NCBI RefSeq assembly: GCF_032118995.1
Contig: NC_092666.1
Location: 9,684,501-9,748,500 of the forward strand
Source of the DNA: Asterias amurensis
Taxonomy: Eukaryota; Echinodermata; Asteroidea; Forcipulatida; Asteriidae
Direction of reading: 5' to 3'
DNA length: 64,000 nucleotides
In this document: piece after piece, positions 1-12,760 of the stretch
Layout of the letters: each line of letters begins with the position of its first letter
Numbering within the stretch: the stretch's first letter is position 1
The notes under the pieces: generated by a model
Databases searched by the model: none
Told to the model about the DNA's origin: nothing
What the model saw: only the letters and a program-made list of their open reading frames with translations
Translations under genes and position numbers: made by a program

Positions 1-2410
<2,410 letters not shown>

Positions 2411-2580
2411 ATTGATACCTTATATAGATCAAGTTTTTGGCCACGACATGAATCCCCACTCATTGTGAGTGAAGATGTGTGGGATATAATGTACCTGAAG
2501 TTTCATAATATACCTAATGAAGTTTCAGCTTTATTAGTTGTCAAGTATTTGAGAGAAAAAAAGTGAAAATCACAGAGCAA

Positions 2581-2812
2581 TGTGGCATGCTCTTGCCGAG
2601 CGGATAAGAGCACCTAACTCAAGCTCTGGTTTTTCTGATCAGCAGAGTGTGGGTTAAGTTCTGTTTGTGACACTTGTGTCCTAAAGAAAGACACTAAACC
2701 ATTATTGCTGTGTTTCTGATAGGGCGTAAAACCGTAGTTCCCGTGTGTTGTGTAACGCAAATAAATTAACCTAATGCTCTTATCGCAAAGAGAAGGGGTT
2801 TGCCCCAGTGTA
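2581..2812 (+). mobile_element. tRNA-Leu-like SINE, fuller copy
   Basis: This copy has the same head as the one 270 bp upstream (GCCGAGCGGATAAGAGC, then CTGATCAGCAGAGTGTGGG). It continues through the body: a GACACTTGTGTCC block, TCCCGTGTGTTGTGTAACGC, and CTTATCGCAAAGAGAAGGGG near the end. The B box is mutated, so this is an old copy. It lies in the sense orientation of the DYRK1A intron. Confidence 0.75.
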
Positions 2813-3003
2813 CTTTTTAATCAGCGCATAAAGAACCAAATGTGCGCAGGTAAAACTGTTTCTTCCTTGCTTTATTCAAGTATATTTTGGTCTTAAATTT
2901 TGCAGGTGTAGCATAAACATGGTCCTAAAAACTCTTGAGTGTGACTTTTATTAGTGTTCTGGCTCAGTTGTTCATCACTTTGTTCTTGTCTTCTACGTTT
3001 TAG

Positions 3004-3785
3004 GAGGAGCGACTGCAGGCAGTAGAGGGTCTGGATCAGGCTCAGGTGGCCGGGCACGCTCAGATCCTCCCCAGGCAAACACTGCTGGTACCCACCACGG
3101 CGGTTCCCATCACGCATTGGGAACGCAGCACACCGCAACAACCGGATCAATGGACTACGAGCCCTCATCAACTCAAGGTGTCGCCACGGCAACCTCCTCG
3201 CAAACTTGGGCCCCGACGGAGGGCAGTTCTTTCACGGCGGGTGCAGCAAGACTTAACAATAGTGCGCATGGACACTTCCATGGAGGGTATCACACCCACG
3301 GACACCTCCGAAAGCAGCACCCGCAGGCGTCGCCGTCGAGCACCACGACGGGTGTGACGCCGAACACCGTCGTGCTGCAGCAATCTCAGAATCCAGTGGT
3401 CACTAATTTGTCTTCCGGTGGAGCACCGCACGTGCATTACACGCCCTCGGACTCATCGACGAGCACGGGCTACATGTATCATGGACAGTTGGACTGCACG
3501 CAGAGCGGATCCATGAATATGCAATTAGCGGGTTACGGTGGCAACACCCACTCCCTACTCGGTGGGAGTCACACGCAAACGAGTAACCCACATTTACACG
3601 GACAGAGCGCGACGAACGCTAATATTAACTATGCCGCGGCGGTGAGCACGGCACCCTATGGGTATACACTAACAGCACAGACGGCGGTCAATCCAACTCT
3701 AGTGACAACGCAACCACCAACGAGGCAGGGCGATGAGTCGCCAATGGTTGGGGTCGTCCAGCAAAGTCCGGTTGTTAGCCACTGA
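3004..3785 (+). CDS. DYRK1A: DYRK1A/minibrain kinase, terminal coding exon
   Basis: The exon joins in phase 1 and encodes about 260 residues of the non-catalytic C-terminal tail, ending at TGA 3783-3785. It opens with a Gly/Ser run and GRARSDPP, matching vertebrate GRARSDPT. It contains SMDYEP, where vertebrates have AMDCETHSP. A His-scattered stretch (HGHFHGGYHTHGH) stands at the place of the vertebrate poly-His tract but lacks a long His run. The last residues are DESPMVGVVQQSPVVSH, against vertebrate EESPMTGVCVQQSPVASS. The poly-His tract is known to target the vertebrate protein to nuclear speckles; whether this shorter tract does so is unknown. The conserved extreme C-terminus makes the orthology assignment secure. 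Confidence 0.93.
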
Positions 3786-4510
3786 CCACAGTGACGAAGC
3801 CGTTTTATACTCGTTGAGCACTCACTGTGGACGGTAACACGTACAGGAAGAGGTGGACCAGACTCTGTGTGTTGTGGAAGATTCAAAGGATTTGGGATGG
3901 ATCCACGTTGTAGTAGCACCTCATGAGATGTTTGAGATGCAATGAGTAGTCGTCTCGAGGTGCGGTTACTCAACTGAGAGACGATGACGCAACGAGTATG
4001 ATTCGGCCTCTAGTCTGTAAAGTGACCATTTTTTTTAGCTAGACCACGATGTAGATAAAGGAAACTGTTCTTTTTAATCAAATTGTTTTTTTAAAAGAAT
4101 GGGCTTTGTGTGGATTCTCCGTAGACCGATGATCAGCCTTCTTCCCCCCCCCCCCAAAAAAAACCTCCTCCCTTTTCTCGATGCCTGGTGATATTCCTAC
4201 ATTCCCCCTCCAAATATGCATGGAAGATTCCTCCTGGGCCTCTTCGGTCCCTCTGACTGTGAAGCACCCCTTAAGTGGTAAATAGGATGAACCAGTTTAC
4301 TGGTTTGACGGACTATCTGAAGCCTTCCTCGTTGTAAGTTTGCTGTGATTTCCCCTCTCTGGTGTTTAAACAAAAAACACCCCTCTATGATAGATGCAAC
4401 AGCCCAAGATCTTGCAGAGTGGATCTGTTTCAATCCTTTTCCATTGTGAATGTATGGGTGAGTTTGTTTCCTGCTTTGATATGATGAAATAAAAACAATT
4501 TATTCAACTA
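3786..4510 (+). other. DYRK1A 3' UTR (inferred)
   Basis: Non-coding sequence follows the stop. It includes a C/A homopolymer run near 4145 and a canonical AATAAA at 4488-4493, which sets a likely cleavage site near 4510. A more distal site cannot be excluded. Confidence 0.6.
4488..4493 (+). terminator. Candidate polyadenylation signal of DYRK1A
   Basis: This is the first perfect AATAAA downstream of the DYRK1A stop codon on the sense strand, in T-rich context. Confidence 0.55.
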
Positions 4511-6832
4511 GTCTACTTTGTGATTATAGCCAGACATCATGTGAGCGCCCAATCGCCGCCTCGCGTTACCATGGAAATAACATCCTTTTTTATTGCCTGT
4601 TACCGTGGAAATGACATCAATATGCTGTGTATTATACCATGGAAATTATATCTAACCGTGCGTAGTCAGGTACGCTAGCAGCGACATCTTGCTACGGTGC
4701 AAGTTGCCATGGAAATGACAATGTTTAACAACAAATCAACTACTGGAATAGAGTCTTCTGTGATAGGTGATTTACGAGAGACTTTCAAGTTTACAGCATG
4801 TTAAATGATTTGTGATTGCGTCAGAGACTTTCACCAAGCAAGGAAAAAGTCTTGGATTCAAATAACTCTCAAATCTTGGACAACTTCTGAACTACTTCTA
4901 ATCTGACTTTTACTTGGAACTTTTAAAATGAAGTCTAATCAATCATTCTTCTCGACGAGCAAGTGTTTCTTTGTCTCTGGATCTGAGAATAACGTTAACG
5001 GCCTGATTAAAATTAAGTCTGGTGCTCATAATGTGGTTTACTCCTACCTTGTGATGGTTACCACGTCCATTAGGAACTTGACAAGGATGGCTGACAGTCA
5101 ACATTCACTCAAGATGGAAAAAAGAAACTGCAACAGATGCAAAGATAAGATCCAGTTTGGCCATGCCGTGCATTGCCATAGCAACAGAATAACATGTAAA
5201 ATAGCTGTGTATAGAATTTTTTCAAAAAGGCAAGAAATCTCCAGGTCATGGGGATTGTAATTTTTAAAAGAATCATGTGATAATGCTGCCTGTTACCATG
5301 ACGATGGCCACATTATGTTTCACTCATAATTCGGTTTTCAAATTCTGAACGATACTTCCCAAAATATGAAACCGTTTGGGCTAAAGTCTTCTCTCTCACA
5401 TCTTAAGAAAACAAGTCATCTTTTGAAAGTTTTTGAAATAAATGATGTTGCAGTCAAACAAAACAAAACTACACAAAGAAATGTAGAAACTATTCTGCAG
5501 TGGCTGCAGAATTATTTTGATGTTGAACTTATGTGGATATTCTGCATTAAACAGTGTACAGAATTCAGACAATGTTCTGTATGGATCTTCAGTGTATTGT
5601 ATGTGCAGAGTTTTGCAAAAGAACGCACTGCCCAGTGTACATGCGTTTTGCATTATACAGTCTACAGAATGCAGACAGTGTTCTGTATGGATCATAAGTT
5701 ACTGCAGTGTAATCTGCAGAGTTTTGCCCAAAAAACATCCACTGCAGAACACTGCGGCCAGTGTACATGCATGGCTTTACTACAGTGTTTCTGTTGAAAT
5801 TCATTTCATGTTTTGATTGAAATTCTTTAGCCCCAAATGTTTCATGACCACCCAAAAACTGAATCCACTTTTATTAGTTTGTTTTTGTTTATTATGTGCT
5901 TTTTTACTTTTTTTCTCCTTCTGAAATGCTCTAAGTTCTGTTTTAAAATTTTGGTTTTAGTGTAAGATTTTAAATCCTAGGCTGTTCAGATGCCAGAAAC
6001 TTGAGGTGCTGCAGGGTGCTGTAGCAAGTTTCTGGTATTTGTTGGTGTGTTTTGACATGGTCTGAATTAGCGGCTCTGGCTTTAATAAGCATCACAGGAG
6101 CATGTGTTAAAGTATAGGAGGCCCATAGCAACAGCCTTAGCAACAGCTGCAGCCGCCAATTCAGACATAGCCTATACATGGGGTGCGCTTCGGCGGTTGT
6201 AACCAATGACTGGTCATTGGTCAGTGGTTATTAGCCAATGGCCAGTTCAACTGAAACAGTTTTTTGGTTACGACTGCGAAAAAACACACCCCTGTTATAT
6301 TTGTATCTAAGTCACTTGAACAATGGCATTATGGGAAGAGTGCAAGGAATTATGGGTACAGTGTATCACTGCAGCCAGTTTGTTATGGTAATTTTTTTGT
6401 AAATGGGGAAACAGGATTGTTGAGTTGAAAACAAAAATGACTTCTAAAGGTTGTTTTGTAACACGCAGAATTTGAAACTGTGCAAAAATGTACAGAATGT
6501 TGTAGTATTCGCAAATGTCAACCCCCCAAAAATACTTGCTAAACGGCGTAGCCATTTTTAGGCTCAAGAAATACAAGAAATTGAAGAGAAAAAAAGTTTG
6601 CACAGTAGAATCTTGTGGCGTTGTCAACCAGTTAGAAAGACATAAGAATAGCTGCCGGAAATCATCGGACAGAGTTTGTAATCTAAAACCTTGTAGTGTA
6701 ATATAGGCCTTGAACGTCATCTTTGAGTGGGCAAAGCCACTTTTATTTTCAAGTCTATGATGGGAATGGGAAACTTTTGAAAGGGGCACCAAGGCCAGGG
6801 GAAACTGAGGGATTGATCTATTTTACCAGGCT
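4511..6832. other. Gene-poor intergenic sequence
   Basis: I see no supported gene. Four loose copies of a TTACCATGGAAAT motif lie between 4565 and 4720. A Cys-rich ORF at 5366-5797 lies over a tandem duplication and is not convincing. CCAAT-rich inverted motifs occur near 6205-6245. Confidence 0.6.
5545..5780. repeat. Diverged ~106-bp tandem duplication
   Basis: GTTCTGTATGGATC occurs at 5574 and again at 5680. The flanking CAGAGTTTTGC and CCAGTGTACATGC blocks repeat in the same order, giving about two units. Confidence 0.7.
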
Positions 6833-7059
6833 GGGCCCAATTTCATAGAGCTGCATAAGCAAAAAATTCATTGCTTAGTAAAATCAGATTACCGGCCAAG
6901 ACTCCACTCAATTGTAATGCTAAGTAAACAACAGCTTAATACTAGTCATAAGCAATGTATATGGCAGGAAATTTTGGCCAGTAACATGTGTAAAATAAGC
7001 GAGCTATATTCGTGCTTAAGCAATTTCTTTTGCTGAAGCAGCTATATGAAATTGGCCCC
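6833..7059. mobile_element. MITE family B, with TIRs reading GGGCCCAATTTCAT
   Basis: The left end GGGCCCAATTTCATAGAGCT mirrors the right end AGCTATATGAAATTGGCCC. The interior is AT-rich with repeated TTGCTTA and GCTAAG motifs and has no coding capacity. Several other copies lie in this window. Confidence 0.8.
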
Positions 7060-7498
7060 TGATCAGATGGGTGTTACTATTAATAACCAATCATAGACAC
7101 TGTTTTTTATTCCACTTATTATACAATCTGCAACGTCAACAAATTATCGTTTTGAAGTGCAAATATTTGGAGACTATTATCCGATGTTACAGGGTGCCAC
7201 TAAATTTGTACTGCTTTGCAATGTTAAAAAATACATGTACGAATGTGGCTTATGTGTATGACTGTGGCTAAAAACATAAATAATCGCATAGACAACGTTG
7301 AACTCGTGCGAAAATGACAACAAAATCAGCCAAATATTTATTCAAGCAATTAGCAATTCTTAAATCAGAAATGCAAAGCTGGTTCGAGATTTCGAGAATA
7401 CTCAGGTTGTAGTTCCTCAAGGAAAACAATTCTTGGAAAATGGAATGCAATGTTATGGATTTGTTTGATTTTTGTATAAGTCTAGAGGTTAAAGGAAC
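7060..7498. other. No recognised content
   Basis: AT-rich sequence; the ORFs on both strands are short and without recognisable domains. Confidence 0.5.
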
Positions 7499-7877
7499 AC
7501 GCTGCTTTGGATCGGTCGAGTTAGTCTTTGAAAAGCATTTGTAACCGTTTGTTATAAAATGCACATGGGTAGAAAGATGTTGTAAAAGTAGAATACAATG
7601 ATCTAAACAAATTTGCCTCGAAGTTGCGTGGTTTCCTTTTACTTTGCGAACTAACAAGGTCGGCCATTTATGGGAGTCAAAAATTTGATTCCCATAAATG
7701 GCCGACCGTGTTAGTCGACGAGGTAAAAGGAAAACCGTGCAATTTTGAGGCATGTTTATGTGGATCATTGTATTCTACTTTTAAAACATCTTTCTAACCA
7801 TATGCATTTTACAACAAACGGTTTCAAACGCTTTTCAAAGACCAACTCGACCGATCCAAGGCAACGTGTTCTTTTAA
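7499..7877. mobile_element. Palindromic TTAA MITE (family D), nearly full-length fold-back
   Basis: TTAA stands at both ends (7499-7502 and 7874-7877), followed inward by AAGGAACACG and its complement. The two halves, about 185 bp each, are reverse complements. They include GGATCGGTCGAGTT at the left and its complement at the right, and GGCCATTTATGGG with its complement around the centre near 7688. There is no coding capacity. Half-copies lie at 15127-15262 and 17600-17836. Confidence 0.85.
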
Positions 7878-8398
7878 TCTGAGAAGTGTTACTGACAATA
7901 CCGTTTCTCAGATGGTGTATTGCAATTGCAGATTATTCTTTCTGCATGGACATAAATAACCACTCCAAATTTTCAGCGAAATTTGTAAAAACGCTCCCAC
8001 CTTTTGAAATAAAATTTTCACAGGTTAGTTCTATGGTACATATCTACAATTATAAAGGATTTAAACAAACAGTGGGTTTCAATTACCGAACGTATCCAAT
8101 CCGTTTAAGTGTTCTACATTGCTTGTTGTTTCAGCATTGAAAACCCCACTTTAACAAAAATGTTTCTATAATAATGGGCTCAATTTTGAAAATGCTAAGA
8201 TTGTTTCTAAAGCAAAGTGTGATGTCACAATGCATATCACTATGGCAATTTAACAACTCAATTTGAGATGAATCAAAGTGCTTTGATAAAATCGAACCCA
8301 GGTCATTCATAAAAATGTTCTTTTCACAAGGGGAAGAAAACAAATCAAGGTCTTGAATTTTTCTTAAAGCTTTCTTATATAAGGTAACAATTGAATTT
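7878..8398. other. No recognised content
   Basis: AT-rich intergenic sequence; no supported ORF or repeat. Confidence 0.5.
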
Positions 8399-8564
8399 TA
8401 TAGACCTTATGCATCGACTTTGTCCAGCCGCAATCTTAGAGGTTAAACAAAACAATCAAAACGCACAGATCTGCGGGCATACAGGTTTTGCCAATGAACG
8501 GCCACTTTTTTACCTCTAGGTGAGGGCGCCCTGCTGATATGACCTTATGCGTGTAAGGTCTATA
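8399..8564. mobile_element. Short TIR element, TATAGACCTTA ends
   Basis: The left end TATAGACCTTATGC is complemented by the right end GCGTGTAAGGTCTATA. The interior is non-coding and about 140 bp long. Confidence 0.7.
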
Positions 8565-9341
8565 ACTTGTAGTACATCAATTGTGGCCCCTGATAAAGCA
8601 TTGCTATTGGTACCCCCATACTTACAAATTCAAGTTGTGGTATTTTCCACATATTTTACTCATTAGCAACTTCATGAATCGAGAGGGGATTGGTCATCTT
8701 TATTTTAAACCGAAACTAGAAACCAAACTAAATGTGTGAAATATCCTTGTTTTTAAAATTCCCAAATTTGTCATTTGTATTAATAACTAATTACAAATAA
8801 TTACAGCAAAACAAAGAAAAATCTTGAAATTGTTTTTTTGGAACCCCCACCATATAACATTTTATATAATGGCCTTTTGAAGAAAAAAATGATTACTTTT
8901 TAACGGATTTTAAATAACCTTTTTAAAGTTTAATGATGTTTTTATGTTACAAATTGAATCATGAATTTTTAGTTACAACAGTTTATATCCCAGTATTATG
9001 CCCTTATGTAACATTTGATTTAAACTATTGATTACTCCATTAATTTTTATGTGTTTTTTTTAACTATTCAGAAAATGTTTCAGGCGTGATTATCTTAAAG
9101 AATCGTCCTCTGAGTCCCATTTGAAAATATAAATCTGAGAAGGCCTTTATTGTGCTCTGAGCATCAATGTCTTGTACCCTTTCCAATACTAGAACTCGAG
9201 GTGCCAGACTATTTTGTCCCTTCCTAGGAACCAGTTTCGGGCAAGACATTTCTCATTACAGTTTGGCTGGTTATCTGGTAAGAAAAACTTTCCAGCTCTG
9301 CAGCTCTGGAAAGTTCCGCTAATCTGAGACGTTCCCAATAA
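8565..9341. other. AT-rich sequence with one possible coding fragment
   Basis: Mostly featureless. On the - strand at 9064-9249 a 61-codon ORF reads ...RVLVLERVQDIDAQSTIK... with balanced composition, better than most random ORFs here. I do not recognise the family and see no clear splice sites. Confidence 0.3.
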
Positions 9342-9891
9342 GGGATCAATTTCATACAGCTGCTTATAAAGCAGAAAAAGTACCGAAGCCCAACAACATT
9401 TTGCTCACTACAATAAGGTTACCGTCTAAACTACCATGTCACGTGTACAATTTGTGACTGGTATCCTGTTCAATTCTGCTTAGCAGAGAATTGTTAAAGG
9501 CAGTGGACACTGTTGGTAATTACTCAAAATAATTATAAGCATAAAACCTGACTTGGTGACGAGTAATGGGGAGAGGTTGATGGTATAAAACATTGTGAGA
9601 AACGGCTCCCTCTGAAGTGACATAGTTTCCGAGAAAGAAGTAATTTTCCAAGAATTTGATTTCGAGACCTCTGCTTTAGAATGTGAGGTCTCGAAATCAA
9701 CCATCTAAACGCACACAACTTCGTGTGACAAGGGTGTTTTTTCTTTCAATTTTTTTTTCTCGCAACTTCGACGACCAATTGAGCTCAAATTGCATATGTT
9801 GAGATACAGCAAGTGAGAAGACTGGTCTTTGACAATTACCAATAGTGTCCAGTGTCTTTAAGCAATATTTTCTGTTCTAAGAAATTGGGCC
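9342..9891. mobile_element. Family B MITE split by a nested family A MITE
   Basis: The left part starts GGGATCAATTTCATACAGCT and the right part ends AGAAATTGGGCC. The two are complementary ends of one family B element. The pieces are separated by the complete TTAA element at 9494-9861. Confidence 0.75.
9494..9861 (+). mobile_element. Family A MITE (TTAA target, AGGCAGTGGACAC ends)
   Basis: TTAA flanks both sides. The ends AAGGCAGTGGACACT and AGTGTCCAGTGTCTT are inverted. The interior carries an inverted GAGACCTC...GAGGTCTC core and the conserved CGGCTCCCTCTGAAGT segment. It is non-autonomous. I call this reading direction '+' for the family. Confidence 0.85.
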
Positions 9892-10010
9892 ATGATGGCA
9901 TTGCAGCAAGATTCAATGTGGTAATCGATTATGAGGTCTTCGATTATGATAACTGCTGTTTTTCCCCCAACATTCTTAATTGAAAACATTTCCTTATTTG
10001 GAACATTTCC

Positions 10011-10088
10011 TAATTGGGAGACAATTTATACCCTCATTGGGAGACAATTTATACCCTCATTGGGAGACAATTTATACCCTCATTGGGA
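10011..10088. repeat. 23-bp minisatellite, about 3.5 copies
   Basis: The unit ATTGGGAGACAATTTATACC plus three bases is repeated without change. Confidence 0.9.
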
Positions 10089-10121
10089 ACAGAGGATCCC
10101 AGTTGGGGTTGAAGTGTACCC

Positions 10122-10291
10122 TAAAGGCCAAGTCACACAGGCCCTGATAACGAAAACGATAACGATAAAAATGCACGCCCTCGATTGGTTGAATGAGTGG
10201 GTGTATTCTGGGTGAAGCATTTCAACCAATCGAGGACGTGAATTTTTATCGTTATCGTTCTCGGTATCGGGGCCTGTGTGACTTTGCTTTA
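10122..10291. mobile_element. Fold-back MITE with ~70-bp TIRs
   Basis: The left arm begins TAAAGGCCAAGTCACACAGG and contains GATAACGATAAAAAT and CTCGATTGGTTGAA. The right arm is its complement, ending at TTTA 10291. The loop is only about 25 bp. Confidence 0.85.
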
Positions 10292-10355
10292 ACTGTGGTA
10301 CTTTGAGTACCTGTTGAACCTGTTTTGCTTTTTTCTCATTGATTAAGTAGGACAT

Positions 10356-10526
10356 AGGCCCTTTACGAAACCACGGCTACGGCTCCAGATTCAGCTCAGG
10401 CTAGCTTGGTCCTGCGGTTGTTTTGACAAATTGCACATGCTTCATACATACATGCTCAGGGTTTCGACGAGAGAACAGAGCCGGTAGCCGAATCCAAAAC
10501 TGAAGCAGTGGATTTGAAAAACGGCC
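10356..10526. mobile_element. MITE family C (GGCCCTTTTCGAAACCACGG ends), diverged copy
   Basis: The left end is GGCCCTTTACGAAACCACGG. The interior carries CAGCTCAGGCTAGCTTGG and the family's GAGAACAGAGCC block. The right end is decayed (GATTTGAAAAACGGCC). Confidence 0.75.
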
Positions 10527-10966
10527 ATAGTTTTCCAGTTTAGCTACGGCATGACTTAGGAATACACTAATAATCAAATAACTCACTTATGGTTATCACA
10601 GTTGTAATTGTTTACAGGTTTTTTATAGTTATATTCTTTTTAATACAAGCATAATGTATTCATTGAATAAGCATTCTAAGGGTATATCACTATTAACAAG
10701 GTTGTATTACAACAGACTTTGGGCTCTTAGGGCCTCGTCACACACAAGGCAACTTTTACTTTTGGAGGTAACCGACTGCAGTGCATGCTTCGGTAGCACA
10801 TGAGTAATTTTTCAACAATGTTTTATGATTCATGAGAAAAACTATGTATGAACATTGAAATGTGAATGCCATTTCTTCTCTGTGAAAGGGCCCTACTAAC
10901 ACTTCCAATGTAAGGTTATTATTACATCATTCTGTGTGAATTGAGGGCACTTTTTTTTATTACAAT

Positions 10967-11219
10967 GGGTGTGTTCATTTAGCTTCCCTGGGTCGACCCC
11001 GGTCTGCCCTCGGTGCGTTCGATTAGCTTTGACGTCGTTCCAGGGGCTCATCCGGGTCAGCCCCCAGTGCCCTACTTGTGGAATGGGTCACTTATGGGTG
11101 ACCCGAGGTGCATGACGTCACCACGAGAGGGCAAGTGTGATCGTTCGCTTAGTTCATGGCAGGGGCTCACCCGAGTGAGCACTGCGGAGTCTACCCAGGG
11201 AAGCTAATCAAATGCACCC
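10967..11219. mobile_element. TIR element with GGGTGCGTTCG-type ends, copy 1
   Basis: The left end GGGTGTGTTCATTTAGCTTC and the right end GAAGCTAATCAAATGCACCC are inverted. Inside these lie CCTGGGTCGACCC and its counterpart CTACCCAGGG. A second copy is at 56591-56836. The ORF it contains is not a gene. Confidence 0.8.
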
Positions 11220-11984
11220 TATGTTACAAAGGCATACTATGTATGGATGTGAATATAACACGTCCTATCTCGGCCTCTGTTAACACTTTCATCCCAGTTT
11301 GTGGCAAAACAGCTTATCTGAGTCCGTACTTTTCTCAAAATGTCATTTTTCAGATAAGGCTGTTTTGGTCGGCAGCCATTTTGTTTTGCAGCATCCCTGA
11401 ACTTCATGCATTGGTTACACTGGTGAATTTGAATAGGTAACCAGACTATCTGACTTTTGTTTTTGTCTTAAAAGCATCTTTAGGACTATTCTTAAAGATC
11501 TGACCACAAGCCTGCTATAATTTTGTTGTGCCTTTTAAAATTAGGTGTTGTCAACTAACGATTTTTAGAAGAGTATCACTTGCTGAAGGGGGGTTCTTAG
11601 ATCTGAAGTATCTGGGGCTATTACTGTCAAGAATATCATTTGCATTTTTGTCCCTGTTTTTAATTACAAATTTGTTGACAATATCTAGGTTTTCAATTTA
11701 GGGCCTTAAAACGTGTTAAGATGCAATTTTTACATGCTGTAAATATATCGGTCAGGGAGTTAAAAAGCCCACAAAAAAAGTTGTAATTTGACGAATCTGT
11801 GTGTAGAAATAGATGAATTATTTGTGTACAATAGGTCATTACCTCACTCAAATGTACATAGATAATGATGAGGACAAAAAACTATTAAACTTTTGCGAGG
11901 GTGCGACCCCTGCTGGTGATTATTTTCAAAACTCCAAAAAGTTGTTTTCACTGTGTCCGTTTTTTTATTGTTTTGTTTGTTTTC
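11220..11984. other. No recognised content
   Basis: AT-rich; short ORFs only. Confidence 0.5.
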
Positions 11985-12314
11985 ATAATAATAATAATTT
12001 GGGGGGCTAATCATCCTTACTCGCAGCTAAGAGCTGAATTGCGAAGGACGCGGCTACAACGTGTTCGAGAAGCAGGCATGCAAGGGCGCATTCAGCTGCC
12101 AGCCACATCAACCCATTTTGACCACGGAGCACAGCCAAGATCGAAAGTGTTTGATTTTTTCCTGAGGGAGGAAAACCGGATAGTGTGGAAAACCCTCGTG
12201 GCATATCAGAGAACCAACGCACAACTCAACTCATATATGGCCCCGACCGAGAATCGAACCGGGGTCACCTTGGTGAGAGGCGAGCGCTTTACGCACAAGC
12301 CAACCGTGCCACAA
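11985..12314 (-). mobile_element. tRNA-derived SINE with (ATT)n tail
   Basis: Read on the - strand, it begins with a tRNA-like head (GTGGCACGGTTGGCTTGTGC, then CGCTCGCCTCTCACC, then the B box GGTTCGATTCTCGG). A ~200-bp body follows. It ends with CAGCTCTTAGCTGCGAGTAA and a tail of ATT repeats at 11985-11998. Head, body and tail are all present, so the copy looks complete; its age is unknown. Confidence 0.82.
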
Positions 12315-12327
12315 AAATTTCATACCT

Positions 12328-12701
12328 TAAAGGCAGTTGACACTGTAGGTAGTTACTGAAAATAATTATTGGCAACGAGTAATGGGGAGAGATTGGTGGT
12401 ATAAAACATTGTGAGAAACGGCTCCCTCTGAAGTGACCTAGTTTTGGAGAAAGAAGTAATTTTCCACGAATTTGAGTTGGAGACCTCATGTTTAGAACTT
12501 GAGGTCTCGAAATCAAGCATCTGAAAGCACACAACTTCGTGTGACAGGGGTGTTTTTTCTTTCACTATTATCTCGCAAATTCGACGACCAATATTGAGCT
12601 CAAATTTTTATAGGTTTGTTATTTTGTGCATAAATATGTTGAGATACACCAAGTGATGAGACTGGTCTTTGACAATTACCAATAGTGTCCAGTGTCTTTA
12701 A
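12328..12701 (+). mobile_element. Family A MITE, full-length
   Basis: TTAA stands at 12328-12331 and 12698-12701. The GGAGACCTC...GAGGTCTCG core is present. It lies 14 bp from the SINE head. Confidence 0.85.
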
Positions 12702-12760
12702 AGGCACTAAACCCTATAGGTAGTTACTCACAAATAATGGTTAAAGGAACACGTTGCCTT
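12702..12760 (+). mobile_element. Stub of a family A MITE followed by a family D end
   Basis: AAGGCACTAAACC and TAGTTACTCA resemble a family A left end. They are cut after about 40 bp by TTAAAGGAACACGTTGCC, a family D terminus at about 12742. Confidence 0.55.

Noticed and set aside
2893-3437. - strand ORFs opposite the last DYRK1A exon
   Set aside because: Shadow frames of a GC-rich true coding exon.
5366-5816. Cys-rich overlapping ORFs on both strands
   Set aside because: They sit on a ~106-bp tandem duplication and are open in several frames; no recognisable fold or signal peptide.
6307-7768. ORFs of 161 and 166 codons on the - strand
   Set aside because: AT-rich, no domain; the second runs through one half of a palindromic MITE.
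12240-12314. Functional tRNA gene on the - strand
   Set aside because: The tRNA-like head has an imperfect acceptor stem and is joined to a SINE body with an ATT tail.
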